Assembly (NCBI GenBank): GCA_032464575.1
Contig: JAWDKM010000005.1
Span: forward strand, 372,001-436,000
Reading direction: 5' to 3'
Origin: Pontivivens sp032464575
GTDB lineage: Bacteria; Pseudomonadota; Alphaproteobacteria; Rhodobacterales; Rhodobacteraceae
Length of the DNA stretch: 64,000 nt
In this document: piece after piece, positions 21,740-29,162 of the stretch
How the letters are laid out: every line of letters begins with the position of its first letter
Position numbering within the stretch: position 1 is the stretch's first letter
Notes under the pieces: model-generated
The model's database searches: none
The model's input: only the letters and a program-made list of their open reading frames with translations
What the model was told of the DNA's origin: nothing
Program-made: the position numbers and the translations under genes

Positions 21740-23500
21740 TCAGTCGGTGAGCGGGGCACAGGCGGCGGTGAGCCAGTCGCGGGTCTCGGGTGAGACGAGC
21801 GGGCCGATCTCCGCCAGCACCCGGGCGTGATAGCTGTCGAGCCAGTCGCGCTCGGCAGCCTCCAGCAGGTGGGGCTGGATAAGCCGCCGGTCAATGGGCA
21901 CCAGCGTCAGCGTCTCGAAGGAGAGCATGGGCTGGTCGCCGCCCTCCGGCGTCGTCGGGTCCTCGACCACCACCAGGTTCTCGATCCGGATGCCGAAGGC
22001 GCCCTCGCGGTAGTAGCCCGGCTCGTTCGAGAGGATCATGCCGGGCTCGAAGGCCACCGTGGAGCGGCGCGACAGGCTCTGCGGCCCCTCGTGCACTCCG
22101 AGATAGGCGCCAACGCCGTGGCCCGTGCCGTGGGCATAGTCGAACCCCGCGGACCAGAGCGGCGCGCGGGCAAGCGCGTCGAGATGCGCCCCGCCCAGCC
22201 CGTCGGGCCAGCGCAGGCGGGAGATTGCGATCATGCCCTTGAGGACCAGGGTGAAGGCGCGGGCGGCGTCGGGGTCCACCGGGCCGGTGGCCATGGTGCG
22301 GGTGACGTCGGTGGTCCCGTCGACATATTGGCCCCCCGAATCCACGAGCATCAGCTCGCCCGGCACCAGCGTTCGGTCGCTCTGCTCCGTCACGCGGTAA
22401 TGCACGATGGCCCCGTTCGGCCCGCTGCCGGAAATCGTCTCGAACGAGATGTCCTTGAGCTGGTTCGTGGCCCGGCGCTTCGCCTCCAGCTCCTTGACGA
22501 TGGCGATCTCCGTGAGCTCGCCGGAGGGCGCGGCGCTGTCGAGCCAGCACAGGAACTCCGCCATCGCGGCGCCGTCCCGGCGGTGGGCGGTTCGCGCCCC
22601 CTCGATCTCCGCCGCGTTCTTCCGCGCCTTGGGCAGGCGGACGGGCTCGTGGTCGAGGATTTCCGCATGGTCGAGCCGCTCGGCCACCCAGACCGGCGCG
22701 CTGCCCTTGTGCAGCGCGACCTTACCGGTGAGCGCCTTCAGCGCGCCCTCGAACTCGGCCAGCGGCGCGATCTCCACCGGGGCAGGACGCGGTTGGCCAA
22801 AGAGGTCCACGCGCCCATCGTCGTGCAGGATCGCGAAGAGATGCGGTACGGGCGTCCGCGCGATGTCGGCCCCGCGGATGTTGAGGAGCCACGCGATGGA
22901 GTCAGGGAGCGTCAGCACTGCGGCCGTCGCCCCCTTCTCCCGCAGCTCCTTGGCCAGCCGCGCGGCCTTGTCCGCGGCACTCTCGCCCGCGAATTCGAGC
23001 GGGTGCTCCACGATGGGCTCGGCGGGCGGCTGGGGCTGGTCCTCCCAAACCGCGTCGACCGCGTTGGCAACCGGGCGCAGTTCGACGCCGTCCAACGCCT
23101 TTTCCAGCTTCGCGATCTCGGCGGGCGTGTGCAGCCATGGATCGAAGCCGACCACGCCCGCCTCCAACCGCTCGGCCAGCCAGTCGCCGACCTGCGTCTC
23201 GGTCCAGTCCACCGGAGTGAACACCTCCGTATCCACCTGGTTGCGGACCTGCAGCGTGTAGCGCCCGTCGACGAAGACCCCGGCCTCCCCGGCCAGCACA
23301 ACGCAGAACCCCGCGGAGCCGGTGAAACCCGTCAGCCAGGCGAGCCGCTCATCGCGCGGGGCCACGTTCTCCCCCTGGTGGGCATCGGCGCGGGGCACGA
23401 GAAAGGCATCGAGCCCCCGCGCCGTCATCTCGGCGCGCAGGGCGGCCAGCCGCGGCGCACCGGTGTCGGGAGAGGTGGACATCTCGAAGGATTGGAACAT
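21740..23500 (-). CDS. Xaa-Pro aminopeptidase (aminopeptidase P, M24B)
   Basis: 586 aa, the long three-domain form of aminopeptidase P. Two creatinase-like N-terminal domains (MTARGLDAFLVPRADAHQGEN, RLAWLTGFTGSAGF) precede the catalytic pita-bread fold. Metal ligands are visible in LVDSGGQYVDGTTDVTRT (two Asp), GHGVGAYLGVHEG (His), SNEPGYY (Glu) and GIRIENLV (Glu). It removes N-terminal residues ahead of proline. Start ATG 23500 has GGGAG at good spacing; ATG 23482 is an alternative. Confidence 0.92.
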   Translation of the reverse strand: MFQSFEMSTSPDTGAPRLAALRAEMTARGLDAFLVPRADAHQGENVAPRDERLAWLTGFTGSAGFCVVLAGEAGVFVDGRYTLQVRNQVDTEVFTPVDWTETQVGDWLAERLEAGVVGFDPWLHTPAEIAKLEKALDGVELRPVANAVDAVWEDQPQPPAEPIVEHPLEFAGESAADKAARLAKELREKGATAAVLTLPDSIAWLLNIRGADIARTPVPHLFAILHDDGRVDLFGQPRPAPVEIAPLAEFEGALKALTGKVALHKGSAPVWVAERLDHAEILDHEPVRLPKARKNAAEIEGARTAHRRDGAAMAEFLCWLDSAAPSGELTEIAIVKELEAKRRATNQLKDISFETISGSGPNGAIVHYRVTEQSDRTLVPGELMLVDSGGQYVDGTTDVTRTMATGPVDPDAARAFTLVLKGMIAISRLRWPDGLGGAHLDALARAPLWSAGFDYAHGTGHGVGAYLGVHEGPQSLSRRSTVAFEPGMILSNEPGYYREGAFGIRIENLVVVEDPTTPEGGDQPMLSFETLTLVPIDRRLIQPHLLEAAERDWLDSYHARVLAEIGPLVSPETRDWLTAACAPLTD

Positions 23501-23590
23501 GATCACTCCCGAGGATAAGCGTGAGCCAGAGTTCGCACCTTCGCCATCGCCGCCCGCCGGCGCAAGGCCCGACCAAGGAGATCTCCCCGG

Positions 23591-23902
23591 ATGCGCAAGA
23601 CCTTCCGCGTTCTGTCCTACGTCCTGTTCGTGGCCGCGTTCGTGCGCCTCTACTTCGACTTCACCGCCACTGTCATGCAGGACCGCGCGTTCCGGATGTT
23701 CAGCACGGGCGAGATCTGGGCGGGCATCCACCGCGAGAGCCTGCTCGGATTGCAGCCGGGGGTGGAGCGCTACCTGCCCTCGGGCCCGTGGATCTGGGAG
23801 AACCTCGTGTTCCCGATCCTGCAGACTCCGCTCTTCCCGATCATGATCGGCTTCGCAATCGTGTTCTGGATCGCGGGACGCGGGCAGCCGCAGTTGCGGT
23901 GA
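23591..23902 (+). CDS. Small membrane protein of unknown function
   Basis: 103 aa with two hydrophobic segments (FRVLSYVLFVAAFVRLYF near the N terminus and ILQTPLFPIMIGFAIVFWIAG near the C terminus) around a polar loop of about 50 residues. AAGGAG precedes the ATG. It diverges from the aminopeptidase P gene. I do not recognise a family. Confidence 0.7.
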   Translation: MRKTFRVLSYVLFVAAFVRLYFDFTATVMQDRAFRMFSTGEIWAGIHRESLLGLQPGVERYLPSGPWIWENLVFPILQTPLFPIMIGFAIVFWIAGRGQPQLR

Positions 23903-23920
23903 GGCCGTTCGAAGAGACGA

Positions 23921-24066
23921 GGGCAGCGCCCGACCCTGGGTGGGCGCGTCACTTCCTGTAATCTGCTTGAACAGGCCGCAAGTCTTGGCGCGGTCGATCC
24001 GCTTGCTCCGGTGCTAAAGCGCCCTCCCGTGGGTAGGGTCGGGCGCTGCCCGGCGGTGCCGCCGGG
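23921..24066. repeat. Large structured palindromic element, copy 1
   Basis: Left arm GGGCAGCGCCCGACCCT (23921-23937) pairs perfectly with the right arm at 24035-24051. An inner stem GGGTGGGCGC (23938-23947) pairs with 24019-24028 with one mismatch, and a 6-nt bulge separates the two stems on the right. The apical region (23948-24018) is 71 nt. A second hairpin, CCCGGCGG-TG-CCGCCGGG (24049-24066), abuts the right arm. A second copy with the same architecture lies at 61972-62115. This copy sits between two convergent genes. Confidence 0.8.
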
Positions 24067-24094
24067 CGGGACGCTGCTTCGCTGCCCTCCGCTC

Positions 24095-24409
24095 CTACTC
24101 GATCTCCACCACCTCGCGCAGCGCGCCGCCCTCGCCGAAGATCCGAATCCGCTGCCGGCCGCCCCCATCCGTCGTGACAACCGCGAACCAGCCGCGACCC
24201 TGCGTCACCGCCTCCGCCCGCTCGCCCTCGGGCAAAGCAATGACCTCCGGCACTACCGGTGCCTCCGCTCCATCGCCCAGGCGGATGACAAGCAGGCCCA
24301 CGATCGCTATCACGCCGAGGATCATCACCGCCGTGAGTACGGTGACGAGCCGGCGCAGGAACCGCAGGTTGGCGGGCTCCGGCGGATCCTGATCGGAGGG
24401 CGTCGCCAT
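24095..24409 (-). CDS. DUF6476-like single-pass membrane protein
   Basis: 104 aa. An N-terminal proline-rich tail is followed by the conserved NLRFLRRLVTVLTAVMILGVIAIVGLLVIRL, which holds the single membrane helix, and a beta-rich C-terminal tail (GWFAVVTTDGGGRQRIRIF). This matches small proteins encoded next to rluD-rpoH in Rhodobacterales. Function is unknown. Its ATG shares two bases with the divergent pseudouridine synthase ATG (CATG at 24407-24410). Confidence 0.7.
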   Translation of the reverse strand: MATPSDQDPPEPANLRFLRRLVTVLTAVMILGVIAIVGLLVIRLGDGAEAPVVPEVIALPEGERAEAVTQGRGWFAVVTTDGGGRQRIRIFGEGGALREVVEIE

Positions 24410-25412
24410 GTCTGAACCTTTCGAACTGATCGCGGCCAATGCCGGCCGCCTTGATAAGGTCCTCGCCGACGTGGCGCCAGAGGGGACGGGCCTGTCGCGC
24501 TCCCGCCTGCGCGCGCTGATCGAGGGTGGCGCCGTCGAGGGGCCAAGCGGCATCGAGACCGACATCCGCCGCCGCGTCACCCCCGGCGAGCGCTTCGCCG
24601 TCACCCTGCCCCCCGCCACCGATCCGGAGCCGCAGCCCGAGGACATCCCCCTCACCGTCGCCTACGAGGACGCGCACCTGATCGTGGTGGACAAGCAAGC
24701 CGGCATGGTCGTCCACCCCGCGCCGGGGGCGGAGACCGGCACCCTCGTCAATGCACTCCTCCACCACTGCGGCGACAGCCTCTCCGGCATCGGAGGGCAG
24801 CGGCGGCCGGGCATCGTCCACCGGATCGACAAGGACACGTCGGGCCTTCTGGTCGTGGCGAAGAGCGACGCGGTGCACCAGGCCCTCGCCGCCCGCTTCG
24901 CCGCCCACGACATCGACCGGCGCTACCGCGCGATCTGCCACGGCGTCCCCGATCCCGGCGACCCGCGCCTGCGCGGTGTGCCGGGGCTGACGATGGAGCC
25001 CGGCGGCGTGATCCGCATCGAAACCAATCTCGACCGCCATCCCGCGGACCGCAAGAAGATGGCCGTGCGCCCCACCGGCCGCCACGCCGTCACCCGCGCG
25101 CGGGTGCTGGAACGCTTCGACCTCGCCCGCCCCCTCGCCGCGCTGATCGAGTGCCAGCTCGAGACCGGGCGCACCCACCAGATCCGCGTGCACATGACCC
25201 ATGCGAGCCACGCCCTCGTCGGCGATCCGGTCTATGGCGGGCATCGCACGGTGCCGGAGGCCGCCCGCTTCCTGCATGAGTTCCCCCGCCAGGCGCTGCA
25301 CGCCGCCACGCTCGGCTTCGCCCATCCGATCACCGGAAAGGCGCTGGAATTCGAGAGCCCGCCGCCCGCCGACATGACCGATCTTCTAAGTGACCTTCGT
25401 TCACTCCGGTGA
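24408..25412 (+). CDS. RluA/RluD-family pseudouridine synthase
   Basis: 334 aa. An S4 RNA-binding domain at the N terminus (RLDKVLADVAPEGTGLSRSRLRALIEGGAV) precedes the catalytic domain with HRIDKDTSGLLVVAKS, whose Asp is the catalytic residue of the family. The C-terminal GRTHQIRVHMTHASHALVGDPVYGG completes the set. It modifies uridines, probably in 23S rRNA. GGAGGG lies 7 nt before the ATG, inside the first codons of the divergent gene. It lies directly upstream of rpoH. Confidence 0.92.
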   Translation: MSEPFELIAANAGRLDKVLADVAPEGTGLSRSRLRALIEGGAVEGPSGIETDIRRRVTPGERFAVTLPPATDPEPQPEDIPLTVAYEDAHLIVVDKQAGMVVHPAPGAETGTLVNALLHHCGDSLSGIGGQRRPGIVHRIDKDTSGLLVVAKSDAVHQALAARFAAHDIDRRYRAICHGVPDPGDPRLRGVPGLTMEPGGVIRIETNLDRHPADRKKMAVRPTGRHAVTRARVLERFDLARPLAALIECQLETGRTHQIRVHMTHASHALVGDPVYGGHRTVPEAARFLHEFPRQALHAATLGFAHPITGKALEFESPPPADMTDLLSDLRSLR

Positions 25413-25438
25413 ACAATCGCATTTCTTGCGATCCATTC

Positions 25439-25467
25439 CTTGCAAATCCGCGTATAATCCCCAGATA
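25439..25467 (+). promoter_or_regulatory. Candidate heat-shock (sigma-32-type) promoter of rpoH
   Basis: CTTGCAA (25439-25445) and CCCCAGATA (25459-25467) are separated by 13 nt, resembling the CTTGAAA-N(13-15)-CCCCAT form of sigma-32 promoters, about 34 nt before the start codon. A TATAAT at 25453-25458 overlaps it but has no -35 at proper spacing. The fit would imply autoregulation or cross-regulation by a heat-shock sigma factor. Confidence 0.4.
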
Positions 25468-25500
25468 GGGTTCAACGCCCAGCCACCAGGGGGTTTTCTC

Positions 25501-26400
25501 ATGGCCAATTACACCAGTCTTCCCGCTCCCAGCCCCGAACAGGGCCTGTCCCGCTACATGCAGGAGATCCGCAAGTTTCCCATGCTGGAGCCGGAGGAGG
25601 AATACATGCTCGCCAAGGCCTGGGTCGATCACCAGGACAAGGAGAGCGCGCACAAGCTCGTCACCTCGCATCTGCGCCTCGCGGCGAAGATCGCGATGGG
25701 CTATCGCGGTTACGGCCTGCCGACCGCAGAAGTGGTCAGCGAAGCCAATGTCGGCCTCATGCAGGCCGTCAAGCGCTTCGACCCCGAAAAGGGCTTCCGC
25801 CTCGCCACCTACGCCATGTGGTGGATCCGCGCCTCGATCCAGGAATACATCCTGCGCTCCTGGTCCCTCGTGAAAATGGGGACGACCGCCGCGCAGAAGA
25901 AGCTCTTCTTCAACCTACGCAAGGCCAAGAACAAGATCGGCGCGCTGGAGGAGGGTGATCTTCGTCCCGAACACGTGCAGAAGATCGCCACCGATCTCGG
26001 CGTGACGGAGGAGGAGGTGACCTCCATGAACCGCCGCCTCTCCGGCGGCGACGCCTCGCTCAACGCCCCGTTGAAATCGGATGGCGAGGGCGCGTCCGAA
26101 TGGCAGGACTGGCTGACCGACGACGATGCCGACCAGGCGCAGGCCTATGCCGAGCAGGATGAGCTGGAAAACCGCCGCGAGCTCTTGATGCAGTCGATGG
26201 AGATGCTCAACGAGCGCGAGCGCCACATCCTGACCGAGCGCAAGCTAAAGGACGAGCCGCAGACGCTGGAGGACCTCTCCCAGGAGTATGGCGTCAGCCG
26301 CGAGCGGATCCGCCAGATCGAGGTCCGCGCCTTCGAAAAGCTACAGAAGCGGATGCGTGAGCTTGCCGCAGAGCAGAACATGATTCCGGCGGTGAACTGA
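25501..26400 (+). CDS. rpoH: Heat-shock sigma factor RpoH (sigma-32)
   Basis: 299 aa. It begins with YTSLPAPSPEQGLSRYMQEIRKFPMLEPEEEYMLA, contains region 2 (KLVTSHLRLAAKIAMGYRGYGLP, FDPEKGFRLATYAMWWIRASIQEYILRSWSLVK) with the RpoH box QKKLFFNLRKAK immediately after, and region 4 (TLEDLSQEYGVSRERIRQIEVRAFEKLQ). The sequence resembles the RpoHI type of Rhodobacteraceae. The ATG at 25501 gives the standard start; the open frame runs 37 codons further upstream through promoter-like sequence. It directs transcription of chaperone and protease genes. Confidence 0.96.
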   Translation: MANYTSLPAPSPEQGLSRYMQEIRKFPMLEPEEEYMLAKAWVDHQDKESAHKLVTSHLRLAAKIAMGYRGYGLPTAEVVSEANVGLMQAVKRFDPEKGFRLATYAMWWIRASIQEYILRSWSLVKMGTTAAQKKLFFNLRKAKNKIGALEEGDLRPEHVQKIATDLGVTEEEVTSMNRRLSGGDASLNAPLKSDGEGASEWQDWLTDDDADQAQAYAEQDELENRRELLMQSMEMLNERERHILTERKLKDEPQTLEDLSQEYGVSRERIRQIEVRAFEKLQKRMRELAAEQNMIPAVN

Positions 26401-26443
26401 CCGCCGGGCGACCTATCTGCCTGCTCCGAAAGGGAGATGGCAG

Positions 26444-27136
26444 ATGGTCGAACGCATTCTGGTCCTCGGTGCGACGGGCGGCACCGGCAAACTGGTGATC
26501 GAGGCGGCGCTGAGGCGCGGCCTGAAGGTGAACGCCGCCGCCCGCGACCCCGGCGACATCGAAGCAACCGATCCCGACATCCGGCCCGTCGAGGTCGACG
26601 TGCTGGAACCCAGCGGCCTCGACACCGCGCTCGAGGATGTCGGCGCCATCGTCTCCGCCCTCGGCGTCTCCAACGATCCCAAGACGCTCGCCTCCCCGCC
26701 GCCGCTCTATACCGACGGCCACATGAACGTGGCGGACGCGATGGAGGGCAAGGGCGTCGATCGCCTCGTCTGCGTCTCCGCCCTCTGGTCGCGCGGCAAT
26801 GATTACGGGCCGCTGTGGTTCAAGGCCGGACCGGTCATGGCGCTGACGCGGGTCTACTCCCAGATGCGGTCGATGGAGCGGCAGTTGAGTGCGAAGCCCT
26901 GGCTGCGCTTTACCGCGGTGCGGGCAGGCTACCTGCAGGACGACCCGATCGACAGCCCCGCGCCCGAACCCCATGCCGACCATCCGCCGGAGGGCCACTG
27001 GCTGACCCGTCGGGCCGACCTCGCGGAATTCATGGTCCAATGCGCGTTGGACGACACCTGGATCCGGAAGTGCCCCTGCTTCGTGCAGAAGGAGGACGGC
27101 AACGTGCTGTCGCGCAAGACACCGGACGTCGCCTGA
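26444..27136 (+). CDS. NAD(P)-binding protein, NmrA/atypical SDR type
   Basis: 230 aa. The Rossmann motif is GATGGTGKLVIEAAL (residues 9-23), followed by VNAAARDPGDI and VEVDVLEPSGLDTALEDVGAIVSALG. This is the pattern of NAD(P)H-binding atypical short-chain dehydrogenases such as NmrA-like and biliverdin reductase B-like proteins. The YxxxK catalytic pair is not evident, so it may be a sensor or a reductase acting without it. AAGGGAG precedes the ATG. It lies 43 nt after rpoH and could be read from it. Confidence 0.78.
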   Translation: MVERILVLGATGGTGKLVIEAALRRGLKVNAAARDPGDIEATDPDIRPVEVDVLEPSGLDTALEDVGAIVSALGVSNDPKTLASPPPLYTDGHMNVADAMEGKGVDRLVCVSALWSRGNDYGPLWFKAGPVMALTRVYSQMRSMERQLSAKPWLRFTAVRAGYLQDDPIDSPAPEPHADHPPEGHWLTRRADLAEFMVQCALDDTWIRKCPCFVQKEDGNVLSRKTPDVA

Positions 27137-27147
27137 CCTCTATCCAA

Positions 27148-27184
27148 CGATCAGAAATTCATGTAAAACATGAATATCTGATCG
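27148..27184. promoter_or_regulatory. Strong AT-rich palindrome upstream of the DUF2975/HTH pair
   Basis: GATCAGAAATTCATGT (27149-27164) pairs with ACATGAATATCTGATC (27168-27183) with one mismatch and a 3-nt AAA loop; one further C-G pair extends the stem. It lies 15 nt before the DUF2975 start. It may be an operator for the small HTH protein encoded two genes on, or a terminator-like hairpin for the preceding gene, but it has no T-run. Confidence 0.6.
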
Positions 27185-27198
27185 CTTGGAGCCAAGGC

Positions 27199-27681
27199 AT
27201 GCCCCTCTCACCGGCCCTCCGCCGCGCCTGCCTCGCGGCGCGCATCACCTGCCACGTTGCCATCGTCGCAATCCCCCTCGCGGCGCTTTACACCATCGCC
27301 ACCCGCGGTCTCGACCCGACACTCGCGCTGATCGGCCTCGCGGCTCTCGTGCTCCCAGTGGCGGTCGGCCTCTGGGGCCTCGCCGCCCTCGCGCGGTTCT
27401 TCGAGACCGCGCGCCGGGGCCGTGTGCTCACCGCGACGGCCACGCGCAACCTGCGCCGTTTCGCCCTGTCGCTGTTGATCCAGGCTGCCCTCACGCCGGT
27501 CGTCGGCGCCGCCTTCTCCGTCCTCGACAGTTGGGCGAACGGCCCCGGCCAGCGCACGCTTGCCGTCGCGATCTCCAGCGACGTGATCGGCTTCGCGGTG
27601 CTCGCGGCCCTCCTGCTCGTCGTCGCCAGCGCCCTGGCCGAGGCCGCCGCACAGGCCGAAGAGCGTAAGCTCATCATCTGA
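27199..27681 (+). CDS. DUF2975-like four-helix membrane protein
   Basis: 160 aa with four predicted membrane segments (ITCHVAIVAIPLAALYTIA, TLALIGLAALVLPVAVGLWGL, ALSLLIQAALTPVVGAAF, VIGFAVLAALLLVVASAL). The arrangement, the acidic Glu-rich end (ALAEAAAQAEE) and coupling to a short HTH gene fit the DUF2975 family, whose role is unknown. Start ATG 27199 was chosen because it follows the palindrome and GGAG. Its TGA overlaps the next ATG by one base. Confidence 0.7.
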   Translation: MPLSPALRRACLAARITCHVAIVAIPLAALYTIATRGLDPTLALIGLAALVLPVAVGLWGLAALARFFETARRGRVLTATATRNLRRFALSLLIQAALTPVVGAAFSVLDSWANGPGQRTLAVAISSDVIGFAVLAALLLVVASALAEAAAQAEERKLII

Positions 27682-27884
27682 TGCCGATCGTCATCCGCCT
27701 CGACGTTATGCTCGCACGGCGCAAGATGCGGTCCAAGGACCTCGCCGCACGGATCGGGATCAGCGAGCAGAACCTCTCGATCCTCAAGACCGGCAAGGCG
27801 AAGGGCATCCGCTTCGACACCCTGGAGAAGATCTGCCGCGCACTCGACTGCCAGCCCGGCGACCTGATCGAGTGGGAGCCGTGA
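27681..27884 (+). CDS. Small Cro/C1-type HTH regulator (YozG-like)
   Basis: 67 aa that is almost entirely one helix-turn-helix domain: VMLARRKMRSKDLAARIGISEQNLSILKTGKAKGIRFDTLEKICRALDCQPGDLIEWEP. The ending CQPGDLIEW is typical of the YozG/HTH_26 group usually paired with DUF2975 membrane proteins. Start and stop overlap (TGATG) shows translational coupling. It probably binds upstream of its own operon, the palindrome at 27148-27184 being the obvious candidate. Confidence 0.85.
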   Translation: MPIVIRLDVMLARRKMRSKDLAARIGISEQNLSILKTGKAKGIRFDTLEKICRALDCQPGDLIEWEP

Positions 27885-27900
27885 ACCTTCGGCTCCGCCC

Positions 27901-27923
27901 AAATATCCGCCCGCCGCAGGCGC
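27901..27923 (-). other. TATTT-type 3'-end motif behind the nucleoside operon
   Basis: Read on the minus strand this is GCGCCTGCGGCGGGCGGATATTT, a variant of the motif found after the stop codons of four other genes here. It lies 83 nt beyond the stop of the kinase-like gene at 28006. Confidence 0.45.
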
Positions 27924-27926
27924 ATG

Positions 27927-27952
27927 GAAAAGCTTTGACGCCGCACGGCGTC
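27927..27952 (-). terminator. Probable terminator of the nucleoside operon
   Basis: GACGCCG (27937-27943) pairs perfectly with CGGCGTC (27946-27952). On the minus strand the hairpin is followed by AAAGCTTTTCC. The loop is only two bases, so the top pair may open. It lies about 54 nt past the stop at 28006. Confidence 0.5.
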
Positions 27953-27960
27953 TCCACTGT

Positions 27961-27986
27961 CATCCTCGGGCCCGATCCGAGGATCG
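27961..27986. repeat. REP-like extragenic palindrome
   Basis: ATCCTCGG (27962-27969) pairs with CCGAGGAT (27977-27984) over GCCCGAT. The form GTCATCCTCGGGC...GATCCGAGGATC is a common dispersed palindrome type in alphaproteobacterial intergenic DNA. It lies between the HTH gene and the convergent end of the nucleoside operon. Confidence 0.6.
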
Positions 27987-28005
27987 CCCGACCATGACGG
28001 CACCG

Positions 28006-28533
28006 TCAGATCCAGTCGGCGATCCGCGCCGCCGCGTCCTCCGCCGCCAGCTCCGTCACATCGAGCTCCAGCATCCGGTCCCCGCCCTCGCGGATCAGCG
28101 GACGGCGCGCCGTGATGCCGGGATAGAGCGCGGGATCCCGCGGCTTGCGCTTGCCGGCGCGACCCGGGCTCTGCAGGCGCCGCAGGTTCTCCTCCGCCGC
28201 ACAATCGAGCACCACCACGAGATACGGACAGCCCCGCCGCCGGGCGAGTGCTGCCCCGGTCGCCCACGCTGCGCGGCCGTTCACCGAGTCCGCGAAATGC
28301 GCGTCCGTCAGGACCACCGGCACCTCCGTCGGCAGGTCGACGACGCGGCGATGGGCGATTTCCCGCACCTCCGCGACGGCCTCGTAGAAGGCCGGAGATT
28401 TCGCCTCGGTCAGCGCGAAGGAGAGATTGTAGATCGTGTGGTTGTCGAGGAGGCGCGCCCCGATCCGCTCGGCCAACGCCGTGCCGATGGTCAGCTTGCC
28501 CGTGCCCGGGCGTCCGTTGATGTGGACGATCAC
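28006..28533 (-). CDS. P-loop kinase-like/AAA-family ATPase of unknown substrate
   Basis: 175 aa. Walker A is GRPGTGKLT at residues 7-15 of a protein that starts MIVHINGRPGTGK, as in shikimate- or gluconate-kinase-like P-loop kinases. VVLTDAHFAD could be the second acidic strand and KRKPRDPALYPGITA a lid region. Its ATG overlaps the upp stop (ATGA), making it the last gene of the nucleoside salvage operon. A nucleoside or sugar kinase role is attractive but only inferred from position. Confidence 0.7.
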   Translation of the reverse strand: MIVHINGRPGTGKLTIGTALAERIGARLLDNHTIYNLSFALTEAKSPAFYEAVAEVREIAHRRVVDLPTEVPVVLTDAHFADSVNGRAAWATGAALARRRGCPYLVVVLDCAAEENLRRLQSPGRAGKRKPRDPALYPGITARRPLIREGGDRMLELDVTELAAEDAAARIADWI

Positions 28534-29162
28534 TTCGTGCCGAACATCCGATCGCCGGCATCGCCGAGGCCGGGCAGGATGTAGCCTTTCTCGTTCAGCC
28601 GCTCGTCCAGCGCCGCCGTCACGATCCGCACGTCCGGGTGCCGCTCCTTCATGCAGGCGACCCCCTCGGGCGACGCGAGCAGGCAGAGGAAGCGGATATC
28701 CTTCGCGCCCGACTGCTTCAGCAGATCCACGGTCGCGGCGGATGAGTTGCCCGTCGCCAGCATCGGATCCACCGCGATGACCACGCGGCTGTCGAGCTCG
28801 GCGGGCACCTTGTAGTAGTACTGCACCGGCTTCAGTGTCTCCTCGTCCCGGTAGAGGCCGACGAAGCCGACGCGCGCCGAGGGGATCAGGTCCATCACCC
28901 CGTCCAGAAGCCCGTTGCCCGCCCGCAGGATCGAGATCAGCGCAAGCTTCTTGCCCTTCAGCGTCGGCGCCTCCATCTCCGTCAGCGGCGTGTCGATCTG
29001 GGTCGTGGTCATCGGCAGGTCGCGCGTGACCTCGTAGGCGAGCAGGTGGCTGATCTCCCGCAGAAGCTGGCGGAAGACGGCGGTGGAGGTCCCCTTCTCC
29101 CGCATCAGGGTCAGCTTGTGCTGCACCAGCGGGTGATCGACGACGGTCAGGTGCTGGGTCAT
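28530..29162 (-). CDS. upp: Uracil phosphoribosyltransferase
   Basis: 210 aa, standard length. The opening LTVVDHPLVQHKLTLMREKGTSTAVFRQLLREISHLLAYEVTRDLP is typical of bacterial Upp, the PRPP-binding loop is VVIAVDPMLATGNSSAATVDLLK, and the uracil-binding C terminus ends in YILPGLGDAGDRMFGTK. It makes UMP from uracil and PRPP, recapturing the base released by pyrimidine nucleoside breakdown upstream in the operon. ATGA overlaps occur at both ends. Confidence 0.97.
   Translation of the reverse strand: MTQHLTVVDHPLVQHKLTLMREKGTSTAVFRQLLREISHLLAYEVTRDLPMTTTQIDTPLTEMEAPTLKGKKLALISILRAGNGLLDGVMDLIPSARVGFVGLYRDEETLKPVQYYYKVPAELDSRVVIAVDPMLATGNSSAATVDLLKQSGAKDIRFLCLLASPEGVACMKERHPDVRIVTAALDERLNEKGYILPGLGDAGDRMFGTK

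Noticed and set aside
25426..25458. TTGCGA...TATAAT as a housekeeping promoter for rpoH
   Set aside because: The spacer is 21 nt, too long for a sigma-70 promoter.
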